From contig NZ_JACZFS010000003.1 of NCBI RefSeq assembly GCF_014904795.1, positions 1-42,428 of the forward strand: 42,428 nucleotides of DNA, given 5' to 3'. Both the position numbers and the translations under genes were made by a program. This document shows positions 6,672 through 14,294 of this stretch, piece after piece; the stretch's first letter is position 1, and the number at the start of each line of letters is the position of its first letter. This DNA is from Nisaea nitritireducens (GTDB lineage: Bacteria > Pseudomonadota > Alphaproteobacteria > Thalassobaculales > Thalassobaculaceae). The notes under the pieces were generated by a model. That model saw only the letters and a program-made list of their open reading frames with translations, was not told the DNA's origin and searched no databases.

Positions 6672-7475
6672 ATGGCCGGGGCCGGTAGGGACTTGGAGAA
6701 GGAGCGGGCTGTGGCCCGGCATCTGCTGGAGGAGCATGCGAGCCGTGTGCCGTATGAGACGCTTTCCGGGAAACTGGCGCTCTCCGACATTGCGGAGGCC
6801 TACAGGGCCCAGGAGGCTTTCGTCTCCATGCGTCAGGAGCGCAGCGGCGCCAGCATCGCGGGGTACAAGATCGCGCTGACATCTGCCGCCATGCAGGCTT
6901 TTGTGGGCGTAGATCATCCGCTGCTCGGGGCGATCTTTGACGACACTCTGGTGGCGTCGCCCGCGGAGATTTCCCTGGCCGCATTCCAGCATGTCGGCAT
7001 TGAGTTCGAGCTCGCCCTTCGGCTCGGCCGCACGGTTCCTTCCGGATCATATGATGCGGATTCAATTGCGCCGTTCGTGGATGCGGTGATCCCGGCTTTC
7101 GAGCTGATCGAGGATCGCAGTGCGGTTTATGAGAACTTCGATGCCCGTTCTCTGGTGGCTGACAATGCCTGGTCCGGCGGCGTCGTGCTGGGGGCGCCGG
7201 TGACGGACTGGCGCGGTTTCGATCTGACCTCCACACCGACGCGTCTGGAGGTTGGCGGGGAGATAGAGAAAGCGACAACCGGCGCGGCGCTTGGCAATCC
7301 GTTGACTGCCCTGGCCTGGGCCGCAAACGAGCTGTCCGCCCAGGGGCGGCCGCTTGAGACCGGCATGATCGTGATGACGGGATCGACCCTGAAGACCCGC
7401 TTCCCGGGTCCGGGAGAGTGTTTTATCTATGAAGTCGACGGGATCGGATCGGTCCAGATGTCGACCATCCCGTGA
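6672..7475 (+). CDS. 2-keto-4-pentenoate hydratase-like protein (FAH superfamily)
   Basis: Predicted cytosolic enzyme of 267 residues. The pattern AGYKIALTSAAMQAFVGVDHPLLGAIFDD, then HVGIEFELALRLG, ending in GMIVMTGSTLKTRFPGPGE, is typical of MhpD/2-oxopent-4-enoate hydratases and 4-oxalocrotonate decarboxylases, which process meta-cleavage products of aromatics. The acidic metal-binding positions are in GIEFELALRLG. I chose ATG 6672 because AGGGGAAA lies just upstream; an in-frame ATG at 6612 adds 20 residues unlike the family. No other aromatic catabolic gene is near, so the true substrate is open. It overlaps the next gene by GTGA. Confidence 0.85.
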   Translation: MAGAGRDLEKERAVARHLLEEHASRVPYETLSGKLALSDIAEAYRAQEAFVSMRQERSGASIAGYKIALTSAAMQAFVGVDHPLLGAIFDDTLVASPAEISLAAFQHVGIEFELALRLGRTVPSGSYDADSIAPFVDAVIPAFELIEDRSAVYENFDARSLVADNAWSGGVVLGAPVTDWRGFDLTSTPTRLEVGGEIEKATTGAALGNPLTALAWAANELSAQGRPLETGMIVMTGSTLKTRFPGPGECFIYEVDGIGSVQMSTIP

Positions 7476-8338
7476 CCCATATGCGTGGGCGGAGCCGACG
7501 ACAGGTGCTGATCGGCGGTGCTCTCGCTGCCGTGCTTGGCGGCTGTGCCGGAGGTTTCCCGGGAACAGACCGGCCTTTCTCGCCGGGACCGGTGCGTCCG
7601 CTGGAAGAGTGGCGCGCCCATGCGCCGGGCTCCCGCCGGCTGGTGGATCATCGGCTCTGGGACAGGTTCCTCTCAAAATACAGGAGGCTGAGGTCAGATC
7701 ACGTTCCGATGCTGCCCTATGGTGAGATCCCGACGGCGGAATGGGAATTGCTCGATACGTATCTGAGCACGCTGGCCGCAACCCCAGTCCACACTCTCGA
7801 CCGGCCGGAGCAATATGCCTTCTGGCTCAATCTGCATAATGCCCTGGTGGTCCGTCTGATTGGCCGCGCCTATCTTGTGCTGTCGGTGCGCGACATCGAT
7901 TTCGGCGACGGGACACCATGGGGCAGGCCGATCGTCGAGGTCGAGGGGCATCCTCTCAGCCTCTCGGACATCCGCAACGGCATCCTGCGCGCTTATTGGC
8001 GCGACGGCCGCGTGCATTACGGACTTTGCTATGGTGCGGTCGGATCGCCGGGCCTGTTGGCCCAGGGTTTTACAGGTGCCAACGTCGACAGGTTGCTTGA
8101 CGAACAGGCGCTCGACTTCGTGAATCATCCGCGCGGTGTTTGGACCGATGGCAGGACGGCGACTCTCTCAAGTCTCTATGAGTGGTACGCGGAGGATCTT
8201 GGCGGCTCGCGCGGTGCCATACTGTCGCATCTTCGCCTTTATGCTTTGCCGGGGCTGCGCCGGAATCTGTCGGACGATGTCGCTGTAAACTATGCATATG
8301 ACTGGTCTTTGAACGATGTGACGGGCAGTTTGGGTTAG
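7472..8338 (+). CDS. DUF547 domain protein, predicted Tat-exported lipoprotein
   Basis: Protein of 288 residues. The N-terminus carries a twin-arginine segment (GRSRRQVLIGG) followed by an Ala/Leu stretch ending in LGGC, a plausible lipobox with C25 as the lipidated cysteine. It is therefore probably exported and membrane anchored. The middle (PEQYAFWLNLHNALVVRLIG, through LSLSDIRNGILR and VHYGLCYGAVGSPGL) matches DUF547, a family of unknown function with conserved N, H and C residues that suggest a transglutaminase/peptidase-like site. The GTG at 7472 overlaps the hydratase stop; ATG 7481 is a good alternative. The biological link to the hydratase is unclear. Confidence 0.85.
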   Translation: MTHMRGRSRRQVLIGGALAAVLGGCAGGFPGTDRPFSPGPVRPLEEWRAHAPGSRRLVDHRLWDRFLSKYRRLRSDHVPMLPYGEIPTAEWELLDTYLSTLAATPVHTLDRPEQYAFWLNLHNALVVRLIGRAYLVLSVRDIDFGDGTPWGRPIVEVEGHPLSLSDIRNGILRAYWRDGRVHYGLCYGAVGSPGLLAQGFTGANVDRLLDEQALDFVNHPRGVWTDGRTATLSSLYEWYAEDLGGSRGAILSHLRLYALPGLRRNLSDDVAVNYAYDWSLNDVTGSLG

Positions 8339-8437
8339 AGTAGGTTTCCGCACTTCTGCTATGCTTTCTTTACCGCTCGGGTCTTTATTCGGTGCCGTGA
8401 TCGACCTACGCTGCGGTATGAAAAGGGGACGCAATCA

Positions 8438-9250
8438 ATGAAACAAATCCTTCTCCCGTTCGGGGCCGACAATGCCGATGTGACGCCTGTTTCCGCAGCC
8501 GCCCGCTTTGCGAGCCGGTTCGACGGACATGTCACGGCCTTGTTCTATCCGCGCTTGCCGGACCCGGTGATTGTTGATCCGATGAGCGGCGGTGTGGTGT
8601 CATACGAAGGCATCGATGAGGAGGTTGCCGCGCAGCGGGAGCAGGCAGAGACCCAGTTTCTTGCCATGAAACACGCGCTGCCGGCCGATCTTGGGGGACG
8701 GGTTTCCGTCGAGTTGGAGCGCTTGTCGAACTGGCGTCAGGTTGGCGAGGAATCGCGGATTTTCGATCTGACCGTTGTGGCGCGGGCGACCCGCAGCCCG
8801 CACTGGCAGACCCTGTTCGAGATGGCGCTGTTCGAAGGTGGACGTCCGGTCATGCTGACGCCGGAAGCCTGGGACAAGCCGTTCGGAGATACGGTCGTCG
8901 TCGCCTGGAACCGGAGCACCGAAACAGCGCGGCTGATCGGGCAGAGCCTGCCGATCCTGTGCTCCGCCAAGGCGGTTCATATCGTTGAGCTAGAAGGTTG
9001 GTACGCCTCGGGCCCGGATGGCAAGGCCCTGCAAAGCTATCTCGCCGGTCATGGTATCAAGGCCGAGCAGCACAAGAGCGAGGCGCCGAACGGACCGGGC
9101 GCAAAGATGGTCGAGATTTCACGCGATCTCGGGGCGGACCTGATGTTGAAAGGCGCCTATACGCAGAGCCGGCTGACCCAGCTGATCTTCGGCGGAGCAA
9201 CCCGCCAGATCCTCGATCAGGCGGATATTCCTGTGATCTTCGCACACTGA
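8438..9250 (+). CDS. Universal stress protein (tandem UspA-like domains)
   Basis: Soluble protein of 270 residues with two UspA-like halves. The first (MKQILLPFGADNAD... to about 145) lacks a clear ATP-binding loop. The second ends in KGAYTQSRLTQLIFGGATRQIL, close to the G-x2-G-x9-G nucleotide motif but with T in place of the second glycine, and then the typical final strand IPVIFAH. The ATG is preceded by AAAAGGGG. Tandem Usp proteins respond to stress and growth arrest; the specific role here is unknown. It converges on the EAL-like gene with 18 bp between them. Confidence 0.88.
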   Translation: MKQILLPFGADNADVTPVSAAARFASRFDGHVTALFYPRLPDPVIVDPMSGGVVSYEGIDEEVAAQREQAETQFLAMKHALPADLGGRVSVELERLSNWRQVGEESRIFDLTVVARATRSPHWQTLFEMALFEGGRPVMLTPEAWDKPFGDTVVVAWNRSTETARLIGQSLPILCSAKAVHIVELEGWYASGPDGKALQSYLAGHGIKAEQHKSEAPNGPGAKMVEISRDLGADLMLKGAYTQSRLTQLIFGGATRQILDQADIPVIFAH

Positions 9251-9264
9251 CGCGGGAAACGGTG

Positions 9265-9301
9265 CCGGTCAGAAGGCCGTGAGGTCGACCTCTCTGACCG
9301 G
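9265..9301. repeat. Nested inverted repeat at convergent gene ends
   Basis: CCGGTCAGA (9265-9273) pairs with TCTGACCGG (9293-9301), and inside it lies the 12-bp perfect palindrome GAGGTCGACCTC (9281-9292). It covers the last codons of the minus-strand EAL-like gene and lies just past the stress-protein stop, so it may block or end transcription in both directions. There is no U-run. Confidence 0.45.
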
Positions 9302-10612
9302 TCCGACATAATCGGAAAGATCGGCGATGGCCGGCCCGCTGAAATAGTCATACTCAAGATCTATCGCCGCGCGGACCAGGTCTTTCCGTTTCAGGTTCCG
9401 GACAAAGGTGCTGAGGCCGAACTTGCCCGCGTTCTTTTTGAAGGTGAGCATGGTCTCCGCCATTTTTGCAGATACTGGCTCGGCCTCGGGAAACTTGAAC
9501 CCGACAATCTGGACGCCGGCTTCCTTGAGCGATTTCAAGCTGTTCGTCTCCGGATGAACCCGTGCGGCGACTCCTCTGACATTGTTTTTGATCAGATGAA
9601 CATATTCCGCGAGCGTGCCTGTCGGAACGCCGTCCGGAAAGCCGGTCAAGGTAATGACGAGGTAGCGCTGCAATTCTGACGGGATCGTTTTCAATGCGGC
9701 CAGGAAATCCTGCCTGGAGCGTGGACGCGACAGGGTGGCGTAGCTGAGCGGGATTGAAACCAGCGCGATCCGTTTGCGCATGGTCATGTCCATCAGGCCG
9801 ATTTTCGCGCGGGCCAGGGTCAGCAGATCCAGCTCAATGGCGGATTTCTCGTCACTGTTTTCCGAGAGCACGTCATGCCCGTTGATGATCCTGTCAAAGG
9901 AATCGAGGCGGACCGCCGCGCAATGGAAGATCGAAATGACTCCGCTCTTCAGGTTGACCAGAGGCAGGAAGCCGAAATCGACGTCGCCAAGCCCTGCATT
10001 CTTTTCCTCTTCCTGGAGGCTGAATGGATCTGCTCCAGGTTGCAGCGTCGACTTGATCGAGGCCCATTGTGCTTGATGGAAATTTTCTTTCTGTGTCTCG
10101 GAATAGTCAAACGCTTCGGCCGGATGTGATTCGCCCTTCATGCTCTCGGGTGCATCATCCGCCCTTGGGTCGGCGGATTTCTCCGACTTGTTGGCCATGG
10201 CCTTCTCGATCAGGTCCGAAAGGCTTGCGTTGCTCGTGCCGCCGCTTGCCAGGTCGCCGACTGATGTGTGCACATTGAGGCTGGCGAGCTCGTCGTCGCC
10301 TTTCAGCTGGCGAAGAATTTCCGCTTTGATCAGGCCGCATTTGATGGTCGCCGTTTCATCGTCAAGCTCGCCGAACAGGATGACGAAGCCGAGTTCACCA
10401 TATTCCAGACAGAGATCCGATTTGCCGATATGCGGTTTTACTGTCCGTTGGCACAATGAGCGGATGAAGTCCTTCTTCGTCTCCCACCGGTCGCCAAGCT
10501 GCTGCTTAACCTCGTCGAGACCGAGAAATTGAAGCTGCCCCCCGAGCGGGCGGGATCCGCTTGAGAGCATGGATTTCAGTCGGTCTTTTGCGGTCAATTG
10601 TTGAACGGTCAT
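9269..10612 (-). CDS. Degenerate GGDEF/EAL-like protein
   Basis: Protein of 447 residues from ATG 10612, which has GGAAGG 10 bp upstream; a TTG at 10645 is less likely. Residues about 60-110 (SDLCLEYGELGFVILFGE...IKAEILRQL) have the rhythm of a worn GGDEF domain with no GGDEF signature. Residues about 213-447 follow an EAL domain: GFLPLVNLKSGVISIF stands where EAL proteins have YQPIVDLxTGxIxGFEAL, and DYFSGPAI stands where they have GYxxGxP. The EAL glutamate is gone (FHCAAV) and the metal-binding acids are not apparent, so phosphodiesterase activity is unlikely. A charged linker (about 138-200) separates the halves. It is divergent from fliG, suggesting a c-di-GMP or protein-binding role in motility. 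Confidence 0.65.
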   Translation of the reverse strand: MTVQQLTAKDRLKSMLSSGSRPLGGQLQFLGLDEVKQQLGDRWETKKDFIRSLCQRTVKPHIGKSDLCLEYGELGFVILFGELDDETATIKCGLIKAEILRQLKGDDELASLNVHTSVGDLASGGTSNASLSDLIEKAMANKSEKSADPRADDAPESMKGESHPAEAFDYSETQKENFHQAQWASIKSTLQPGADPFSLQEEEKNAGLGDVDFGFLPLVNLKSGVISIFHCAAVRLDSFDRIINGHDVLSENSDEKSAIELDLLTLARAKIGLMDMTMRKRIALVSIPLSYATLSRPRSRQDFLAALKTIPSELQRYLVITLTGFPDGVPTGTLAEYVHLIKNNVRGVAARVHPETNSLKSLKEAGVQIVGFKFPEAEPVSAKMAETMLTFKKNAGKFGLSTFVRNLKRKDLVRAAIDLEYDYFSGPAIADLSDYVGPVREVDLTAF

Positions 10613-10856
10613 CGGGGCGGAGCCTTCCGCAGGGTTGCACAGCAAATGCTCGATTTGTCGCGAGGTGCCGAGTATAAATCTTGCGAAATGTAGGCTCTTA
10701 ACTCTGAAGATACGGTAAATGTGACAGCGGCCGCTTTGTCAGGAGGGGGAGGGTAAATAGCCATTCCCTAATTGTCGTTAATGACTTCAGGCGTCTGTCT
10801 ATTCATGTTAAAATTTACCATAATATTTTACTGACGCCTTTTTGGGGAAGGCTGCC

Positions 10857-11879
10857 ATGGGAATGCGTGTCCGCGAAGATTATCGGGGCATCACCGGTCC
10901 GGAAAAATCCGCCATATTGCTGATGTCGCTCGGCGAGGAGCAGGCCGGAAAGCTGTTTGCCTTGCTGGACGATGAGGAGATCAAGGAAATCTCCCAGGTC
11001 ATGGCGGGGCTCGGAACCGTCAGCTCCAACATCGTTGAACGTCTCTTCGTCGAGTTCGCCGAGCAGGTGTCCTCCACCGGCTCCCTTGTCGGCTCGATGG
11101 ATTCGACAGAGCGGTTGCTCACCAAGGTGCTGGGCAACGACCGTGTCAACGACATCATGGAAGAGATCCGTGGTCCGGCTGGCCGGACCATGTGGGACAA
11201 GCTCGCCAATGTGAACGAGCAGGTTCTGGCGAACTTCCTGAAAAACGAATATCCGCAGACCGTCGCTGTGATCCTCGGCAAGATCGGCCAGGCCCATGCC
11301 GGCAAGGTGTTGTCGATTCTGCCGGAAAACTTCGCCATGGAAGTTGTCATGCGCATGTTGCGCATGGAAGCGGTGAACAAGGAAATCGAGAAGGACGTGG
11401 AACGCGTGCTGCGCACCGAGTTCATGTCGAATCTGGCGCGCACCAACCGGCGGGACAGCCACGAGATGATGGCGGAAATCTTCAACAACCTGGACCGGGC
11501 GACCGAATCCCGCTTTCTCTCCGCCCTCGAAGAACGCAACAAGGACAGTGCGGAGAAAATCCGCAGCCTGATGTTTACCTTCGAGGATCTGGCCCGGATC
11601 GACCCGGCGGGGGTGCAGACGCTGCTGCGCGCAGTGGACAAGGACAAGCTCACCATCGCCCTGAAGGGCGCGTCGGAAGAGCTGAAGGACCTGTTCTTCT
11701 CCAACATGTCCGAACGTGCGGCGAAGTTGCTGCGCGAGGACATGCAGTCTCTCGGCCCGATGCGGCTGAAGGACGTGGAGGAGGCGCAGACCGCGATGGT
11801 CACGGCCGCGAAGGATCTTTCCGATCGTGGCGAGCTTGTGATCGGTGGCTCCGGTGGCGACGACCAACTGGTATACTGA
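10857..11879 (+). CDS. fliG: Flagellar motor switch protein FliG
   Basis: Protein of 340 residues, the normal length for FliG, which forms the rotor C-ring at the cytoplasmic face and transmits torque from MotA/B. N-terminal domain: [20 protein letters not shown]. Middle domain: [19 protein letters not shown], where the usual EHPQ is EYPQ. C-terminal domain: [20 protein letters not shown], with the charged torque helix [23 protein letters not shown] 10857 follows GGGGAAGG; the in-frame TTG at 10842 is rejected. No other C-ring or basal-body gene is adjacent, which is unusual since fliG normally sits with fliF and fliN. The next gene, a DksA-type protein, follows after 25 bp. Confidence 0.97.
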   Translation: MGMRVREDYRGITGPEKSAILLMSLGEEQAGKLFALLDDEEIKEISQVMAGLGTVSSNIVERLFVEFAEQVSSTGSLVGSMDSTERLLTKVLGNDRVNDIMEEIRGPAGRTMWDKLANVNEQVLANFLKNEYPQTVAVILGKIGQAHAGKVLSILPENFAMEVVMRMLRMEAVNKEIEKDVERVLRTEFMSNLARTNRRDSHEMMAEIFNNLDRATESRFLSALEERNKDSAEKIRSLMFTFEDLARIDPAGVQTLLRAVDKDKLTIALKGASEELKDLFFSNMSERAAKLLREDMQSLGPMRLKDVEEAQTAMVTAAKDLSDRGELVIGGSGGDDQLVY

Positions 11880-11904
11880 TTCTGCGCGTTGTACGGTTAA
11901 CGCC

Positions 11905-12240
11905 ATGAAATTCGATTTCGACCATTTTCGCGATCTCCTGCTCGCCCGGCGCGCTGAGCTGAAAGCGGTGATGGAAACTGCATCGGGAGACGCGAGCCCG
12001 GTAGAGCTCGACCAGACCAGGGTCGGGCGCCTTTCGCGCATGGACGCTTTGCAGGGACAGGCTATGGCCAAGGAAACGGAACGACGGCGCGGGATGGAAC
12101 TGCAGCGCATTGCGTCCGCTCTTGCCCGGATCGAGGACGAGGATTTCGGCTATTGCGTCACCTGTGGTGAGGAAATTCCGCTGAAGCGGCTGGAGCTCGA
12201 TCCTGCCGTGACCACTTGTATCGCCTGCGCCGGAAAATGA
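11905..12240 (+). CDS. TraR/DksA-family zinc-finger protein
   Basis: Small protein of 111 residues. The N-terminal half is helical and charged, like the DksA coiled coil but shorter. The C-terminal zinc finger is complete: CVTC (C-x2-C), 17 residues, then CIAC, within YCVTCGEEIPLKRLELDP. DksA/TraR proteins insert into the RNA polymerase secondary channel and tune promoters with ppGpp. Whether this short member does so is inferred. ATG 11905 is chosen; an upstream in-frame opening lies inside fliG. The 25-bp gap suggests cotranscription with fliG. Confidence 0.85.
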   Translation: MKFDFDHFRDLLLARRAELKAVMETASGDASPVELDQTRVGRLSRMDALQGQAMAKETERRRGMELQRIASALARIEDEDFGYCVTCGEEIPLKRLELDPAVTTCIACAGK

Positions 12241-12289
12241 TCCGGCTTGCGGCGTGACCGGTCCATTGGCACTCCCCCCCATTAACCCG

Positions 12290-12424
12290 ATGAGAACGGA
12301 CGAAGACGGATTTCTCCGCGATATCTGGTGCTTCCGGCTGGAGAAGTCATACGATTCTTGGCGCAAGGACGGCGGCAACTTCGATAATCCAGTCCACGAT
12401 ACGGTCTTGCGCTGGTGGAGTTGA
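12290..12424 (+). CDS. Possible small protein (44 aa)
   Basis: An ATG-initiated frame of 44 codons in the 254-bp gap between the DksA-like gene and the flavoprotein gene. The product is rich in W, D and R (FLRDIWCFRLEKSYDSW, DTVLRWWS) and looks protein-like, but no Shine-Dalgarno precedes the ATG and I do not recognise it. It could be chance or a gene remnant. Confidence 0.25.
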   Translation: MRTDEDGFLRDIWCFRLEKSYDSWRKDGGNFDNPVHDTVLRWWS

Positions 12425-12494
12425 CGGCCCCAGTTGACGTTAAAGGCACGGCAGAGCAGCATGTGCGCCCCTGTTGCTTACCCGGACGGAAGTT

Positions 12495-13106
12495 ATGGCA
12501 AAGATCGAAACGGTCGAGGCGCTGCGCGAAATCTATCGACCCGCCGCTGGGCGTGCGGTCGAGAAGGAGCTGAGCGCGCTTGATCCGCATTGCAAACGCT
12601 TCATAGAACTCTCACCTTTCCTGCTGCTGGCAACCCATAACGGGGATGGTGTCGTCGACATCACGCCACGCGGCGACGAGCCGGGATTTGTTGCGATTCC
12701 AGACAGCAACACCATCGTCATTCCCGACCGACCGGGAAATAACCGTCTCGATTCACTGACGAATATCCTCTCGAACCCGACTTGCTCGGTGATCTTCCTG
12801 ATCCCCGGCGTGGATGAGACCCTGCGCATTCGCGGCACCGCCGAGATTCGTGACGATGCAGAGCTGCTTGCCGGCTTCGAGATGAAGAAACGGCTTCCGG
12901 CCACCGTGCTGAAGATCAAGGTCGAGCTCGCCTTCCTGCATTGCGCGAAAGCGCTGATGCGGTCGCGGCTCTGGGATCCGGAGGCACAGATCGAACGCTC
13001 GACGCTGCCGACCCTCGGCAAGATGATCATGGATCAGCTCGGACTGAAGGACGATGGTGAGAGCCAGGAGAAGATGGTCGAGCGTTACAAGGAAGCACTG
13101 TACTAA
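12495..13106 (+). CDS. Pyridoxamine 5'-phosphate oxidase-like FMN flavoprotein (MSMEG_1061-type)
   Basis: Predicted soluble flavoprotein of 203 residues with a split-barrel FMN-binding fold. Visible markers are KRFIELSPFLLLATHNGDGVVDITPRGDEPGFV, then the strand IVIPDRPGNNRLDSLTNIL, then IFLIPGVDETLRIRGTAEI. This is the layout of the MSMEG_1061 PPOX group, usually annotated as FMN-dependent oxidoreductases of unknown substrate. ATG 12495 is chosen because CGGAAG lies just upstream; the in-frame TTG at 12474 is less likely. No operon partner is evident. A palindromic repeat follows at 13121. Confidence 0.85.
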   Translation: MAKIETVEALREIYRPAAGRAVEKELSALDPHCKRFIELSPFLLLATHNGDGVVDITPRGDEPGFVAIPDSNTIVIPDRPGNNRLDSLTNILSNPTCSVIFLIPGVDETLRIRGTAEIRDDAELLAGFEMKKRLPATVLKIKVELAFLHCAKALMRSRLWDPEAQIERSTLPTLGKMIMDQLGLKDDGESQEKMVERYKEALY

Positions 13107-13120
13107 ACCCGAGCTTCAAT

Positions 13121-13202
13121 CGTCATCCCGACGCAGGTCGGGATCCACCGATCATGGGGTGGCGCGCGTTCTCCATGGACCCCGACCTGCGTCGGGGTGA
13201 CG
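13121..13202. repeat. Intergenic palindromic repeat (GTCATCCCG type), copy 1
   Basis: Arms at 13121-13147 and 13176-13202 are 27 bp each and match at 25 positions when one is reverse-complemented. Each arm contains its own hairpin (CCCGAC-GCAG-GTCGGG). It lies between convergent genes and probably ends transcription in both directions. A related element is at 17887-17976. Similar repeats are known to be widespread in alphaproteobacterial intergenic DNA. Confidence 0.85.
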
Positions 13203-13224
13203 GCTGTGTGGGCGGGAAGAATTA

Positions 13225-14139
13225 CTAGCCCGCAGCCCCCTCCAGCGCCGATTTCTCCATCTGAAACAGACGCGCTAGCTCATCCATCATGGCGCGGACG
13301 CGGGGCAGGGTGCGCAGGTCGCGATGCACCAGCATCCACTGGTCGGCGACCACGTCTTCCAGAACCGGAGTGGCGCGGACCAGGTTGCGGTCCGCATCGC
13401 CGATGAAGCAGGGCAGGACCGTGACCCCGGCACCCGCACTTACTGCGAGATGCAGGCTGTTGCCGTTATTGGCCCGCACCACCGGGCTGCGATTGCCGAG
13501 CATCTGCCGGAGCCAGGCTTGCCCGGGCATGTAGTGATGTTCCTCGTCGAAACCGATCCACGGCAGGTAGGCGAGGGAGCCGTTCAACGCATCCGCATCT
13601 TTCCCGGAACCGCCGATCTGACCGACAAGCTGTGGTGTGCCGTAGACGGCATAATGGAACCGGCCGATCCGGCGCGTGACCAGATCCGCCGCATCCGGCA
13701 CCACCTCGCGGATGGAGATATCCGCTTCCCGCCGGGACAGGTTGGCCATCAGGTGGGTCACGTGCAGTTCAATCTCGATTTCCGGCAGCCGGTCGCGTAA
13801 CTGGGCGAGGTGCTGGGTCAGAAAATGCATCATGTGCTCGCCGACAGATATCCGCACCGTGCCGCGCGCCGTGTCCGTCAGGCCGAGGCTGCGCCGCTCG
13901 ATAGCTTGCGCCGCATCGTCCATTGCCTGCACGTCGGACAGCAATTGCTCGGCGGCGGGTGTCAGCACATAGCCATCCGGTAGCCGGTCGAACAGGCGGG
14001 CGCCGATGGCCTCTTCCAGCGATTTTACCCGCCGGGCCACGGTCGGGTGGCTCACATTGAGCGCCTTCGCGGCCGCCGTCAGGCTCCGCTCGCGCGCTAG
14101 GGTCAGAAATACCCGGTAATCGTCCCAATCGGTCAGCAT
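13225..14139 (-). CDS. LysR-family transcriptional regulator
   Basis: Regulator of 304 residues. The N-terminal HTH (DDYRVFLTLARERSLTAAAKALNVSHPTVARRVKSLEEAIG) is followed by a LysR effector domain. The HTH style with PTVARRVKSLE is that of LysR members that often control efflux or redox genes. It is divergent from the fused ABC exporter gene with 155 bp between start codons, and two dyads lie in that space, so the exporter is the likely target. The inducer is unknown. Confidence 0.92.
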   Translation of the reverse strand: MLTDWDDYRVFLTLARERSLTAAAKALNVSHPTVARRVKSLEEAIGARLFDRLPDGYVLTPAAEQLLSDVQAMDDAAQAIERRSLGLTDTARGTVRISVGEHMMHFLTQHLAQLRDRLPEIEIELHVTHLMANLSRREADISIREVVPDAADLVTRRIGRFHYAVYGTPQLVGQIGGSGKDADALNGSLAYLPWIGFDEEHHYMPGQAWLRQMLGNRSPVVRANNGNSLHLAVSAGAGVTVLPCFIGDADRNLVRATPVLEDVVADQWMLVHRDLRTLPRVRAMMDELARLFQMEKSALEGAAG

Positions 14140-14152
14140 GGCGGTACCTTAA

Positions 14153-14208
14153 TGCGAGTGGCTCGCAATGTGGCGGTACAAAATTGTTCGCTGCGTTGCG
14201 AAATTTGT
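14153..14208. promoter_or_regulatory. Two adjacent dyads in the lysR/ABC divergent promoter region
   Basis: TGCGAGTGGCTCGCA (14153-14167) is a perfect 6+3+6 inverted repeat 14 bp from the lysR start. A second dyad (14178-14208) has TTCGC/GCGAA inside and ACAAA/TTTGT outside. They are probably operator sites for the LysR protein, although the first has T-N13-A spacing rather than T-N11-A. Confidence 0.5.
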
Positions 14209-14294
14209 CCAGTCTCGGAATATTATCTTTCGGATATTCTGATCCCGATTGGAATAAGGGCCAGCCGGTCCGGACCGTCCGAAGGGAAATCATC

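Noticed and set aside
6252-6992. Minus-strand frame (246 codons) spanning the AT-rich gap and the hydratase start
   Set aside because: It covers the hydratase coding start and lacks a ribosome site; the product resembles no family.
10815-12462. Two overlapping minus-strand frames opposite fliG and the DksA-like gene
   Set aside because: Both are shadows of fliG and the zinc-finger gene; codon use and motifs favour the plus strand.
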